DNA of 64,000 bases from Theobroma cacao (Eukaryota; Streptophyta; Magnoliopsida; Malvales; Malvaceae), in assembly GCF_000208745.1 (NCBI RefSeq), contig NC_030857.1:14233182-14297181 (forward strand), in the 5' to 3' direction. Both the position numbers and the translations under genes were made by a program. The notes below the pieces were generated by a model. It saw nothing but the letters and a program-made list of their open reading frames with translations, made no database searches and was not told where the DNA came from. Shown here piece by piece: positions 1-10,571 of the stretch. The first letter of the stretch is position 1. Every line of letters starts with the position of its first letter.

Positions 1-902
1 TTTTTAATAGCCTTGGCGGGCTCGAGTGTACGCCTCTGATCAAGGTGTCATTGAGTACTATTTGATGTCGTGAGACAAATGTTTATGAACGTCATAAGCC
101 TTAATGAGAAATTAAATGAAATGCAACCGTTTGCATGGGTTGGGATGAATATTCAAATTGTGAAATACTTAATGTGATGGGATATTTTGATTGTCTCCTT
201 TTACTCGGCTTTAGCTTATTTAAATGATGTTTGTTTACTCACTAGGATTTTATAATCTCATCACCCTCCTTTCAACCCATTTCAGGCTTAGAATAGATTG
301 TAGATAGCTGATATCGTCGAGGACTATAGTTGGACTTACATCATCCAAAAACTGTAGGTCCATTTCTTTTGATACTTTTGGTCATTTATGGGCCCACGTG
401 TCACTGTAAATTAAATCTTATACTTTGGTTATCTGTATTACAGTATGAATGAATTTATTTAGCTTTTAAGCTACAAAAGTTATTTACCGATAACTTTATA
501 AATATTGTTTTATAAAAAAATAGAATGTTTTATTGAATATTTTTGTTATATTCAAATAGATATAGTTTTCCTATAAATGAATATTTTGGACATCTAAATT
601 CATTTTTGATTATGAAATATGTGTTTTCCACTCGTATACTACATTTTTAACTAGTTTGGAGACTAGTGTGGAAAAAATGACCAAAATGCCCCTGTAAGAT
701 AAAAATTATTTTTCTATTGTTTTGATTTGGAAATAGTTTATATCCTATCAAAACATGTTATTTTACAATTGTTGATCACAGGGGAGGTGAGAAAATTGAT
801 ATTAAAGCTTTGCAAGGTTCCGATCGACCTTCTGAGCGATGAATGTCTATTGAGACATCGCGGCGGTTGTCATGGGCTCGAGGAGAGTACCGGGTTGTGA
901 CA
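1..902 (+). mobile_element. A-family LTR, 3' part, cut by the window start
   Basis: The last 0.9 kb of an A-family LTR. It aligns along its length with the 3' parts of the LTRs at 35279-38092 and 56508-59405, and in reverse with the LTRs of the A element at 21954-33541. It ends in the family terminus GGGTTGTGACA. The adjacent host sequence is a Copia gag reading frame, so this LTR landed inside element L. The left end lies outside the window, so I cannot check a target-site duplication (right flank ATAAG) or tell a solo LTR from the end of a full element. Confidence 0.85.
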
Positions 903-1594
903 ATAAGGAAGCATATCAACGTCATAAGGATGACAATGATCAAGTAGCATGTGTGATGCTAGCTAGTATGACCCTTGAGCTCCAAAAACAACATGAACAT
1001 ATAGATGTCCAATCCATGATTCTTCACCTTAAAGAATTGTTTGATAAGAAGGGACGCAGTGAGAGATATGAGATATCTAAAGAACTATTTCGATGCAAGA
1101 TGGGAGAAGGCAGTTCTGTTAGACCCCATGTGCTAAAGATGATTGGACTCATCGAAAGACTTGGACAATTGGGATTAGCAATGGATCATGAGCTAAGTAT
1201 CGACTTAGTTCTACAATCTCTTCCTAACAGCTTTAGTTAGTTCGTGTTGAACTTCCATATGAATCGATTGGAAGCCACTATTCCCAAACTTTTGAATATG
1301 CTAGACACGGTAGAGAGATCCATCAGGAAAGATAAGGGATTATTGCTTCTTGTTTCTTCTTCCAAGGCTCATACGAAGCAACAGAAGAAGAAAGCCCAAA
1401 AAGGGAAGAAGGTAAAATCCTAAAATAAGAAGGCCTTAAAGCCTAAGGGAGGTGTCAAAAAGGACAAAAGAAAGGATATTTGCCATCATTGTGGCAAACT
1501 TGGACATTGGAGGAGGAACTGCAAGGAGTACCTAGCTACTATGAGCAAGAAAAAAAAACTTATTAAAGTTTCTAATTTAGGTACCATTTGCTAA
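903..1594 (+). pseudogene. gag: Copia gag, 5'-truncated, with two in-frame stops
   Basis: Capsid/nucleocapsid protein of a Ty1/copia element. One frame runs unbroken by indels from 903 to the TAA at 1592-1594, but it is interrupted by TAG at 1238-1240 and TAA at 1421-1423. The N-terminal part matches the Copia gag (UBN2-like) pattern: a stretch reading VACVMLASMTLELQ, then EGSSVRPHVLKMIG, then LQSLPNSFS. The C-terminal part is lysine-rich and holds a CCHC zinc knuckle CHHCGKLGHWRRNC at 1481-1522, which in this family binds the RNA genome. The true N-terminus has been separated from it by the A-family LTR ending at 902. An ATG at 872 lies in that LTR and is not the gag start. No protease follows. 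Confidence 0.85.
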
Positions 1595-2660
1595 ATAATT
1601 TTACTTTATATATTAAAGGTATATGATACCTCAAAGTTGGTTCTCATATGTTTGACATATTGCAGGGACCAAAGATAAAGATGAGTAGGATCTTGGCTGA
1701 AGAGGTGACCACATGGATGGACTACCTAAAGCATTAGATGCTGCATTGGATGGTTACACTCCTATTTATATCGACATGTTGGATAATTTATTCAGATGTT
1801 TTTGAAACATTAATTATGTGAATGCTATGGGAATGGCTGGTGAAACATTTGTCTTTAGCATTTGGATGTGGAAGCTTATATGTTACAAGTTTGAATAATT
1901 ATTTGGAATAATTATGTCATATTTAATTATCCTAACTTCATGTTTATCCTTGCAATGATATTTGATCAATTATGAAATATGTTCAATTGATCAAAAGATT
2001 GAATATTGATTCATATAAAATGGAACTTTCTTAAGAGCAAAACATACAGATGAATGTTCAAGAAAGAAAGCAACTTCATATTGCAATATGATTTGGTCCA
2101 TATCTCTCCAACATAAAAGCCCATTATGATATTCCAAACCAATATGATTACAAGCATACATTGAGATGTATATACATCATGGGATGTTCAAAAGAGTTTG
2201 AATATTATTCTCACAAAGGATCTTGGATTTAGTGGGAGCTCAATGACAATAAAAAGTTTAAAAGGGCTGAATGGCATAACATAGAGTGACACATGCATAT
2301 GATGCATACAACATAGCCTAGTTGGAATGGTCCCAAGAAGCAAAAGGGATTATACGTGTATATAAATAAAGTCATATACATCCTATTATAAAGGGCTCAA
2401 ATAGGAAGATATTTAGATCGCTAGTTCATGGAACTAATAAAGGGTTCTAAACATTGTTAATTTAACAATGGAGCCATAATAGTAGAACCTAGGTATCATT
2501 GGATCTAGATATAGTAATATGACATGATGTGATGTGTGGACATCATGAAGATAGATAAAAGTAATTAACCACATTAAAGGGCACAAGTGAGTCTACATGG
2601 AGACACGATTGCTAGATGGATTTGAATCCATATATGATGAGGTAGTAATTGGCTTTGTGC
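1595..2660 (+). other. Non-coding interior of element L
   Basis: About 1 kb between the gag stop and the polypurine tract. I see no open frame above about 40 codons in the element's direction and no integrase, RT or RNase H motif. It is AT-rich, with TATA-like tracts around 2350. It probably corresponds to a deleted or replaced pol. Confidence 0.5.
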
Positions 2661-2670
2661 TAGTGGGAGA
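2661..2670 (+). other. Polypurine tract of element L
   Basis: TAGTGGGAGA directly precedes the LTR start TGTTGGG. This is the usual place and composition for the plus-strand primer of an LTR retrotransposon, and it shows that the LTR to its right is the 3' LTR. Confidence 0.8.
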
Positions 2671-4727
2671 TGTTGGGATGAGCCTTGTAGCCTATTGGGA
2701 TTGGTTAAGCCTTGATTCCAATCATACAATAACATCATTCATGTTGAATGATTAAAGGTTTTCCTTCATCAATAAGACATCTATTATAACAAGTTATAAG
2801 TCTAATTGGATGAAGTCCATGAGATTAATATGCCTTGCAAGGGAACTGTAATAGGTTGCAGTTATGAGATCCTTATGCATCAAAGCGTAATCTCAAAATG
2901 TTCCTAGTAAATGTATCATTGAGACTGAACATCAATGATACTTAGAGACTTGTACATTCTATGTTCCTTACTTGAAAAGTAAGCAACCGATCTCATAGGT
3001 TGAAGTATAGAGATACTTGGAACTAGAATGTAGGTGCTTGCCTAGGAGAGCAAGTTCACTGAACATGACCCGCCATGAGAAGTGCATTTGGTATTTCATT
3101 TAAATGTCTGTGCAATACTTCTCATGTGTCAGTTGTGTAAATACTCCCTAGACTTGAGACACCAGATTGTCTTATGTGTGGAGTGCTATGCTTTGATTTC
3201 ATCCTTACGGGTGCCTAACCAAGGATGCCAAAACAGGATGCTTTTAGGTATGGCATGAAGCATGTGAAGGAAAATGAGTGGTCAAGATAGCAATCATCAC
3301 CCCAAGTGATGTAGGGGACATATCCTAACTGTTCTTGGTTGATATTAGCTTATTGAAGTCCTTGGCCAAGGCGACTTAAAAATTATGAAAGGAGTTTCAT
3401 AAGTCTTTATAAAGTTGATGATCAAACTTTAAGAACGAATATAGGGGTCAATAAGAGTATACACTGCACCATGCTCTTATCATCTCCGGGATATATGATG
3501 AGGGAATGAATTACACTGAAAGGCTGATCATTGAAAGGTTAAGTCAAACCATCTTGACTCTTCTAACATTTGGGTGGCCATGATGGATTGCTAGATCGCA
3601 ATCTTGGTCTATGAACTCTAGGTAGTTAACTTGATTAATGATAAATTTAAAGTAGTTTAAATTTATCTAATTTTAAGTTTAACTTAAGAATTATATGTTG
3701 ATTTTATTGCCAACATGTTAGAAGCCTAAAGGGTCAAACACCTAAAATGAATATTGAAAATAGAATGGGAGAGGTGATTAAGTTGGACTTAATCAAATTA
3801 GAAGTTATGAGCTTCTCAAGCACTTGATTAAAATTGTTTAATTAAGTTATGCGTAATTAACTAAATTGTTTAATTGAATCATTGGGCCTAATTAATTAAA
3901 TTGTTTAATTAAGTCATTGGGCCTAATTAATTAAATTAAAAAATTAAGTTATTAGGCCTAATTGATTGAATTTGTTTAATTAAGTCATTAGGCCTAGTTG
4001 ATTCAAATTGTTTAATTAAATTATTGGGCTTAATTAATTAAATTATTTAATTAAGTTATTAGGCCTAATTGATTAAATTAAACAATTAAGTTAATTGGGT
4101 TTCTTAAGGACTTAATTAAATTATTTAATCAAATTATTGGATTAATTGGCAATTACAAAATAGTTTTGTAATTAGGGTTTAAAATTAATCCAAGGTATAA
4201 ATACCTTGATATAGCCTCCAAACAAGAGAGTGGAAAACGGCTGAAAAAAGAGAGAGGAGTGAACGGCACATTAGAAATTATTTTGTCTTGCCGTTCATTG
4301 TGTGAAGAAAAATTATTTTTCATTCACTTCTTTTTTTGTGTGTTCAGCCCCACAATTTTGTGTTGATTATGAGTTTATGAAACTCATCTTTGCTAGCACT
4401 CCTAATCCTTACCGAAGGATTTTCTCATTCATTGGTGTGGATCACCATTAGAGGCTGCACAAAGATTCCTTGGACAGCTTTGGTTTGCAATAACCGGGCT
4501 TAGGTGGTTAAGCTTTTTGAAGGCTGATTTGGTGGTTTAACAAAGGATTCATCAACCTTTGTTATTTAGGCAAAGTGATCTGATCATATGCTTTTATTGT
4601 TAATTTAATTCTGTACTCAATTTAGCATGAAAGAGATCCTAGGAGGGTGAGGTGCAAATTTAATTTTTTAAATTTATTTTCGCTGCATTTTAGTTGTATT
4701 TGATGCATGATCAGCCCTCACCCAACA
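2671..4727 (+). mobile_element. 3' LTR of element L (2057 bp)
   Basis: It starts TGTTGGG and ends CCCAACA, a perfect 7-bp terminal inverted repeat. A TATA-like box TATAAATA lies at 4196-4203. A long block around 2820-3760 is clearly homologous to the B-family solo LTRs (8426-10114 and, reversed, 54182-55877), so L and B are related Copia families. It contains a 35-36-bp tandem repeat (separate entry). After 4727 the sequence changes at once to the reverse-oriented integrase of H. Confidence 0.85.
3838..4105 (+). repeat. 35-36-bp tandem repeat in the L LTR
   Basis: About seven diverged copies of a unit built around GGGCCTAATTAATTAAATTG followed by TTTAATTAAGT. GGCCTA or GGCTTA cores recur near 3884, 3919, 3954, 3990, 4025 and 4061. 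The unit contains the self-complementary words TTAATTAA and AATTAATT, so the block is a string of small inverted repeats about 100 bp upstream of the LTR's TATA-like box. Confidence 0.8.
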
Positions 4728-5309
4728 AGGACAAGCTAGGTTGTAATGGCAAATGATAAGCAACTACGCCCACGCACCCTAGTACCTTAAAAGGTCCAAT
4801 GTATCTAAGGCTCAATTTCCCTTTCTGCCCAAATCTCTTAACCTCTTTGGTTGGAGAGATTATCAAAAACACATAGTCACCAACTTCAAGCTCTAAAAGT
4901 TTTTGCCTATTATCAGCATAAGATTTTTGGTGACTTTAAGTCGTTATCATTGTTCTTCGTATCACCTAGATGTATAGCTCCACTTCTTGGACCATATTTG
5001 GCCTTAAGACGTTTTGTTCCCCAACTTTAAACCAACCAATAGGCGATCTACATCTTTGACCATACAAAGCCTTCTAAGAAGCCATACCGATCATGGCTAG
5101 GTAACTGTTGTTATATGCAAACTTAACCAAAGGCAAATAATGATTGCATAAAGCCCTAAAGTCAAGCACAATTGCTCTCAACATATCCTCAAGCGTTTGA
5201 ATAGTGAGTTCAAATTGGCCATTCATCTGTGGGTAGAAGGTCATAATAAAATCCAACCTTATGCCCAAGGCCTCTTGCAATTTCCTCCAAAATTGGCTCG
5301 CAAACTGCG
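4728..5309 (-). pseudogene. pol: Integrase C-terminal part of Ty3/gypsy element H
   Basis: Read on the minus strand this continues the H integrase from the block at 8081-8425. It includes the end of the catalytic core with a stretch reading NGQFELTIQTLE, where the E aligns with the third acidic residue of the DDE triad. Next comes FAYNNSYLAMIGMA, and then the post-core segment with KEVKRFGQKGKLSLRYIGPF typical of chromovirus-type integrases. Stops and small indels break it. The frame is cut at 5309/5310 by a K-family LTR and at 4727/4728 by the Copia element L. The remaining 3' end of H (possible chromodomain and LTR) would lie left of the window. Confidence 0.85.
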
Positions 5310-5699
5310 TGTGAGACTCCAACCTCTATAGGCTTGTAACTAAGCATAGATGTAATAATACGAGCTAGGGGTAGTTTCGCCATTTTCTCTAATAAGCTTC
5401 CAAAAGAAAGTTTTATGATATTTTAAGGCCTAAATAGTCATAAGACTACATAAATGATGTGTAATGATGAAAACATGAAGAAAACTAGAAATGACAATAA
5501 TTTTCACGATAGGGGCAAAATGGTCATTTTTCACCTCAGGTTAAAATTTTAAGTTTTTATGAACCTGAGTATGTTTAGACCATTATGGACCTTGTCCCAG
5601 TGTCAAAAGAACAAAAAGATTATATAAAAGATTGAAGGAGAGTAAGTTAACTAGTGGAAGGGCAATTTCATAATTTTAAGAGAATGGATAAGTTTGGCC

Positions 5700-5708
5700 T
5701 ATAAATAT
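5700..5708 (+). promoter_or_regulatory. TATA box of K1 LTR
   Basis: TATAAATAT about 390 bp into the LTR. The same box sits at the matching place in K2 (31022), K3 (42143) and K5 (reverse, 49279-49287). K4 has a one-base change (reverse, about 45983-45991). Conservation across copies supports it as the LTR core promoter. Confidence 0.7.
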
Positions 5709-6550
5709 CTTGAATTTCCAGCACCTTCTTGAAATTTCAGCAGCTTGTCTTCTTCTTCCTTCTTCCCTCTCACGTTTCTTCAATTCCTCAATGGGAGTTT
5801 TCTTCAAGATTCCATAACTTTCTCTCTCTAGCTTTAATTTTCATGCTTTTGGTGCACCCTTCCATAAACCCTTGTACTATTTCATTCTCTCACTTTAAAA
5901 CCCTTGATAAATCTCAATTATGCACTTTCTCTCACTAGTTGGACGTTATAGAAAGAGAAAGAGAGAATTACCCCATTGATTTGGAAGCAATTGAAAGAGA
6001 ATTGACTACAAAGGAGCCCTAGGGTAAGTGATGAATTAAGCTTGGTTTTTAGCTGCAGAAAATGGCTAGTAATTGGGATTTATGAGCTATTTGATTGTTA
6101 ACTATGTTCATTACTTTTAGTGATTAAGATAGTGAACATAGATAGCCATTTAATGTGGCAATTGAAAGCTAGCTAAGAGATAGTTTTTAGGGTTCATAAT
6201 GTGTAAATTGACCTATTGATTATGCTAATGTGATCCTAGGTTCTAAGGAAGCCCCATCATCTCATTTGGACAATTAAGGGAATTGGAGTCATCTAAAGGC
6301 TCTACAATCAATTGGTGAGTGGACTGCCTTTAAAACTTGTTTTGGGAAATATAATGTATTTGCCACCCATTTGAATGAATTATCAAGTTTTTCATAAAAA
6401 CAAGTGCCTAAGGAACAAGCTTTTGCAAAATGGTTTTATGTTGTGATATGTGATTGCTATGGACTCATGCACTATTGTAGTATGATGATATATAAATGTG
6501 TGTGTTGTGCATGATGAATGATATTGTGTATAATGACTGTAACCATGTGT

Positions 6551-6726
6551 GTGCACGATATGGGGGGGATGCACATGCCGGTGATGATGGTGGCATGAGA
6601 GATAAATGATGATAGTGCCCGTGTGCACGATGTGGGGGGATGTACACAATGGCACTGATTGTGCACAATGTGGGGGGATGCACACGATGGTGCCGGCTAT
6701 GTGCACGATGTGGGGGGGATGTACAT
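6551..6726 (+). repeat. G-rich minisatellite in K1
   Basis: Four spaced copies of a unit like GTGCACGATGTGGGGGGATG, near 6551, 6623, 6661 and 6702, with irregular spacers. The same part of K2, K3 and K4 holds tandem repeats of a different unit, so this is a fast-changing VNTR position within the LTR. Confidence 0.8.
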
Positions 6727-6944
6727 GAGCCAGGTGTGATTATGATGATTTTGATGTTTATCTATGTAATTATGCATATTAAGACTTATGAAATGAAAAC
6801 TTATGAATGTGATATATGATTGACATATATGAGAAATTTGATACATTGCACTTTGGGAATTTTCATGTGCTGTAAGTTGATTTTGTTGATTTAGCAGGAT
6901 GGCCTTTTTGTTGAGTGAGGGGAAACTTTTCTCTTGTTGCTCTG

Positions 6945-7450
6945 TTTTCACTGCAGCAAAATTCATTCTCGCTGTAACGAGAAACTCTCGAGTTTGAGAA
7001 CCCTCACCAGAACTAGTTCTCACTGCAGTGAGAATGTATTTCGCTATAGAGAGATAGTCACTGTAGCTTCTCGCTGCAACGAAAAAGAATCTCGTTGCAA
7101 TGAAAAACTCTTTATTTCATCAGCTGAATTTCACTGCAGCGAGAAACCTTCTGTTTTTGGGTTACAATATCGCTACAACGAGAAAGAATCTCGCTGCAGT
7201 GAAAAATCTTCTATTTTGGTCTCCTATCTTGTCAAATTACCGCCCTATCTCACACTTCTTTACTACCATATCGGAGCATGGACTTCCAACATTAAGGATT
7301 AAATAAGTTAAGTTTAAAATGAGGAGGTTTAGTGAGAAACCCTCGGCCAGTTGAGAAACTCTCATTCGGCTAATAACTAAATCCCAACGTCGTTGCAATG
7401 AAAATTCATTCTCACTGCAGCGAGAATGCCTTTCCACTGCAACGAAGATT
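6945..7450 (+). repeat. Cluster of short palindromes in K1
   Basis: About a dozen variants of the perfect 18-bp palindrome TTCTCGCTGCAGCGAGAA, concentrated at 6945-7215 with more at 7390-7450. Variants keep the CTGCAG-like core and flanking CTCG/CGAG arms (for example TTCTCACTGCAGTGAGAA near 7017). Many changes keep the two arms complementary. The same cluster occurs in K2, K3, K4 and K5. Confidence 0.85.
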
Positions 7451-8080
7451 CGTTGTCGTATTTGACTTACTTGTGTAATATTGAAGCCTTCATTCTTCAA
7501 ATGGTTCGTTATGTATGGTTCATGATTTTCAAATGATTAATCATTTAAGGGCTTGACGAGGGGTTTTTAATAAGAATATCAACAAATTGCATTGTTTTGA
7601 AAAAGAATGCATCATGATTTCATTAAAGATTCCTTATGGATGGTTGTTCCCTTTCTTGTTCACTTACTAGGTTTATACTCACCACTTTCAACTTCATGTT
7701 TTCAGATCACGAGGTAGCTGGTAACTAGGACGAGATGTCCTTGTAGACTTGTATCCATCTTTTGGTAGGTGTCTCGACATTCAGTAGCTGTGCATTCGTC
7801 CGAGTCCCTCCGCTGGAAGTCGAGTATTATTTTTTTGTGTATAGACGAACCTAGTGTAAATTGTTAAGATACATGTTGTAGACAATGTATATACACTTGT
7901 TTGGTATGCCAGTATGAGATGGCAATGTGTAGTATTATTTTGAATTCTAAGTTACGAAATATGACTTAACTGTTTATGATGGAATGATAAACATGTCAGA
8001 ATAATAGGCTTGTTTAGGCTTAGTGGACTATGTCCATTGGGCCCATGCTCCGATCATGGCCCGAAATTTGGGTCGTGACA

Positions 8081-8425
8081 CTACGATCCTTTATCAAACA
8101 AGATTTGAGCTGGAATCCCATGTAGCCTTATAATCTCATTAACATAGATTTGAGCATACCGAGCTGTTTTATACTTAGTCTTGATCGGTATGAAGTGAGC
8201 TGACTTAGTTAGCCGATCAATTATCACCCAAATGGGATCATAGCCACCTCTAGCTCATGGTAAACTCATTACAAAGTCCATTGCTACATGTTCCCATTTC
8301 CACTCGAGTATCAATAACGATTGCAACAGTCTCGATGGTCTCTGATGCTCAACTTTCACTTGTTGGCAAGTTAAACACTTAGAGACATACTCAACCACAT
8401 CTCTTTTTAATCCTAACCACCAATA
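8081..8425 (-). pseudogene. pol: Integrase zinc finger/core of element H
   Basis: The minus strand encodes the middle of a Ty3/gypsy integrase. It begins with YWWLGLKRDV, then the second half of the HHCC zinc finger with KCLTCQQVK, then the core start WKWEHVAMDFV containing the first catalytic Asp, then IIDRLTKSAHFIPIK. The frame runs to LHGIPAQILFDKGS, where the second catalytic Asp should lie. One stop interrupts it near 8257. It is separated from its upstream part (10115-10311) by the B solo LTR and from its downstream part (4728-5309) by K1, and joining across both inserts gives the expected domain order. Confidence 0.9.
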
Positions 8426-10114
8426 TGTTGGTATATGCCCTTGAGCCAATTGGATTGATCAAAAAATATATATAATGTCATTTAATGCATACTTAATCGC
8501 ATAACTATATGTGATAGAGGTTTTCCTTTATGTTAGTACAATAATAAGGAGTTATTAAGTACTAATTAGATAAAGCCCATGGAACATAAAGGCCTTGCAA
8601 GAGAATTATAAAGTTGTTACAATTATGAGATCAGTATGCATCAAAGCCATGTTCCTAAAATTGTTCCTGGTCATTGTATTCTCAAGATAGGGCATTGATA
8701 ATGCTCAAAGATTGGTACATGTTAACCCTCCTTACTTGGGAAGTAAGTAATCGATCTCATAGATTGAAGTATATGGGATACTTGAGGATAACATGTAGGT
8801 GCTTGTTAAAGAACAAGTTCACTGAACATGACCCGCTATAAGAACTTCATTTGGTATTTCACTCAAGTGTCTATTGAAAATGTTCTCATGTGATAGTCGT
8901 GCAACTAGTCCTTGGACTTAAGACACCAGGTCATCTTGTATGGCGAATGACATACTTTGATTTCACCCTTATGGGTATAGAGGCGACCAGATGCCTAAAT
9001 AGGGTGTTTTTGAGTATGCCATGAAGCATGCGAAGGTGGATGAGTGGTCAATAGAGGATTTATCACCCCAAGTGATATGAAGGGATGTATCTCGCTTGTT
9101 CTCAATTCTTGATTAACTTGTATAAAGTCTTTGGCCAAAGCATGATGAATTTAAGGAAAGTTAGTTTCCTAAATTCATAAGGTTAGTCATGAATTGTGAG
9201 AACTAATATGGAATGTCATAAGTAGACACCGAGCCATACTTAATGACATATCCAAGATATTTGATGAAATGACCATATTGCATTGAGAGGCTTATCACTG
9301 AAAGGCTTTGTCAAATTCTTTAATTGAATTTCTAACATTTTGGTGGTCATGATGTATTGCTAGATGCCGCTCAAGATCTATAAATATAAATTAATTATTA
9401 AATTGCTATTTCATTATGATTTATATTTATTGCCAACATGCTAGAAGCCTAATGGGTCAAACACATTAAGTAAAATGATTGAGATTAAATAAGAATAATT
9501 AATTAAGTTGAACTTAATGGAAAAAGACCAAAATAAATTGAGAAATTAATTAAGTTCTCAAATACTTAATTAAATTAAAATACAACTGTTGTATTTAGGG
9601 TTACAAATTAGTTTGGCCTATAAATATGTTACGTTAGAAAACTAAAACTCTAAGCCTCAAACCACTTCTCAACCTTTTCATAAAATAAGAAAAGAAAAAT
9701 AGTTTTCTTCGTCTAACAAAAAATAAGATTCGGCAAGAACTTTTTGTCTTTTGTTTTAGAAACAAAACTTGCTAGCACAAGTAAATTCCTATCTTTGAGA
9801 AGGTTTTATTCAGTCACTATGTGGATTACTGTTAGAGGTCAAACACTTGGGTGGCTGAAGATTTGACAAATCCTAAAGGTGAAGAAGCAAAAATTTTGGA
9901 TTTAATTTGCTCTTGATTACGATATCTAGAGTAAGGTATGTAACTCTTAAACATATGAGTGTTCATAATTAATTTGAAAGTTACATGAAAACACAATATT
10001 GATCCTGTAGGATTCGACTATTTCTCTGATTAAATATTATTTTATTTTTTTGCTGTCTTATATTTTTAATTTTTTTATTATTTCCTTATTTAAGCATGAG
10101 GTCGAATCCTAGCA
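8426..10114 (+). mobile_element. B-family solo LTR, copy B1 (1689 bp)
   Basis: It starts TGTTGGTA and ends CCTAGCA. It is flanked by an exact 5-bp target-site duplication CAATA (8421-8425 and 10115-10119). The H integrase continues on both sides. A second copy lies in reverse at 54182-55877. A TATA box TATAAATAT is at 9619-9627. It has no coding region. A block of roughly 900 bp is homologous to the LTR of the gag-only Copia element L, so it is probably a Copia-type LTR. Confidence 0.93.
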
Positions 10115-10311
10115 CAATACAGAGACTTCAAATCATGATACATCTTGGTAGCTCCAAGGTGTATCACTAGGGTGCCAAATGCTATTCTGCCAAAATCTCA
10201 TTTCACAAGTTGTCCATATTTGCACGTGTACTCAGGATCAATATCTCATCAAACCATCTATGTTGTACACAAAGTCTTGAGCTTTATCTTCACTTATATC
10301 TCCAAATATCT
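10115..10311 (-). pseudogene. pol: Integrase N-terminal part of element H
   Basis: A short minus-strand remnant linking RNase H to integrase in H. The end of the frame reads HLGATKMYHDLKSLYC, which matches the Ty3/gypsy HHCC region where His residues precede TKMYHDLK. It continues directly into YWWLGLKRDV at 8425 once the B solo LTR is removed. It has several stops and at least one frameshift. Its upstream neighbour was separated by Copia element C, inserted with target duplication TATCT. Confidence 0.8.
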
Positions 10312-10571
10312 TGTTGGCTCCATTAGTTTTTAATGATAATAAAACATTCCCATTCATTTGTGTCTAATATCTCTACTTGAGTGTGCAAAACAAAAATTAT
10401 ATGCCAAGAATAAATAAATCATTCAAAGGCATATATCAAAAATTATATGAATAAGGGAGCTACAATTGATCAACAAAATAGAAGCCTCTTAGTTGGATAA
10501 TGAAGGGTATTAGTCAGCTAAAATTCAAATTAGAAGTTGGCGAGCTCAAGAGGTTTGAGAAACAAAGAAAA

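Larger units (their letters stand above)
903..4727 (+). mobile_element. Gag-only Copia retrotransposon (element L), right part
   Basis: Right-hand part of a Copia-type element, interrupted on its left by an A-family LTR. In order it has a Copia gag (903-1594), about 1.07 kb with no recognisable pol, a polypurine tract (2661-2670) and a 2057-bp 3' LTR (2671-4727). Protease, integrase, reverse transcriptase and RNase H are absent between gag and the LTR. This organisation fits the non-autonomous class described as TR-GAG elements (LTR-gag-LTR), or an ordinary Copia that lost pol. The 5' LTR is outside the window. The right end abuts the integrase of element H. Confidence 0.75.
5310..8080 (+). 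mobile_element. K-family solo LTR, copy K1 (2771 bp)
   Basis: It starts TGTGAGAC and ends GGGTCGTGACA. It is flanked by CTGCG (5305-5309) and CTACG (8081-8085), a 5-bp target-site duplication with one mismatch. The H integrase frame continues on both sides. There are no internal retrotransposon genes, so this is a solo LTR left by LTR-LTR recombination. Inside, in order: TATAAATAT at 5700-5708, a pyrimidine-rich leader, a GTAAGT splice-donor-like site at 6024, a G-rich minisatellite (6551-6726), and a cluster of short palindromes (6945-7450). It has no protein-coding content; the histidine-rich open frames here come from the minisatellite. Confidence 0.92.

Noticed and set aside
872..902. ATG at 872 as the start of a 122-aa protein
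   Set aside because: The first ten codons lie in the A-family LTR. The gag frame continues from an upstream part removed by the insertion.
6392..6706. Overlapping His/Cys-rich open frames in K1 (and similar ones in K2, K3, K4)
   Set aside because: They arise from reading the GTGCAC/GATGATG minisatellites in several frames, and they differ between copies of the same LTR.
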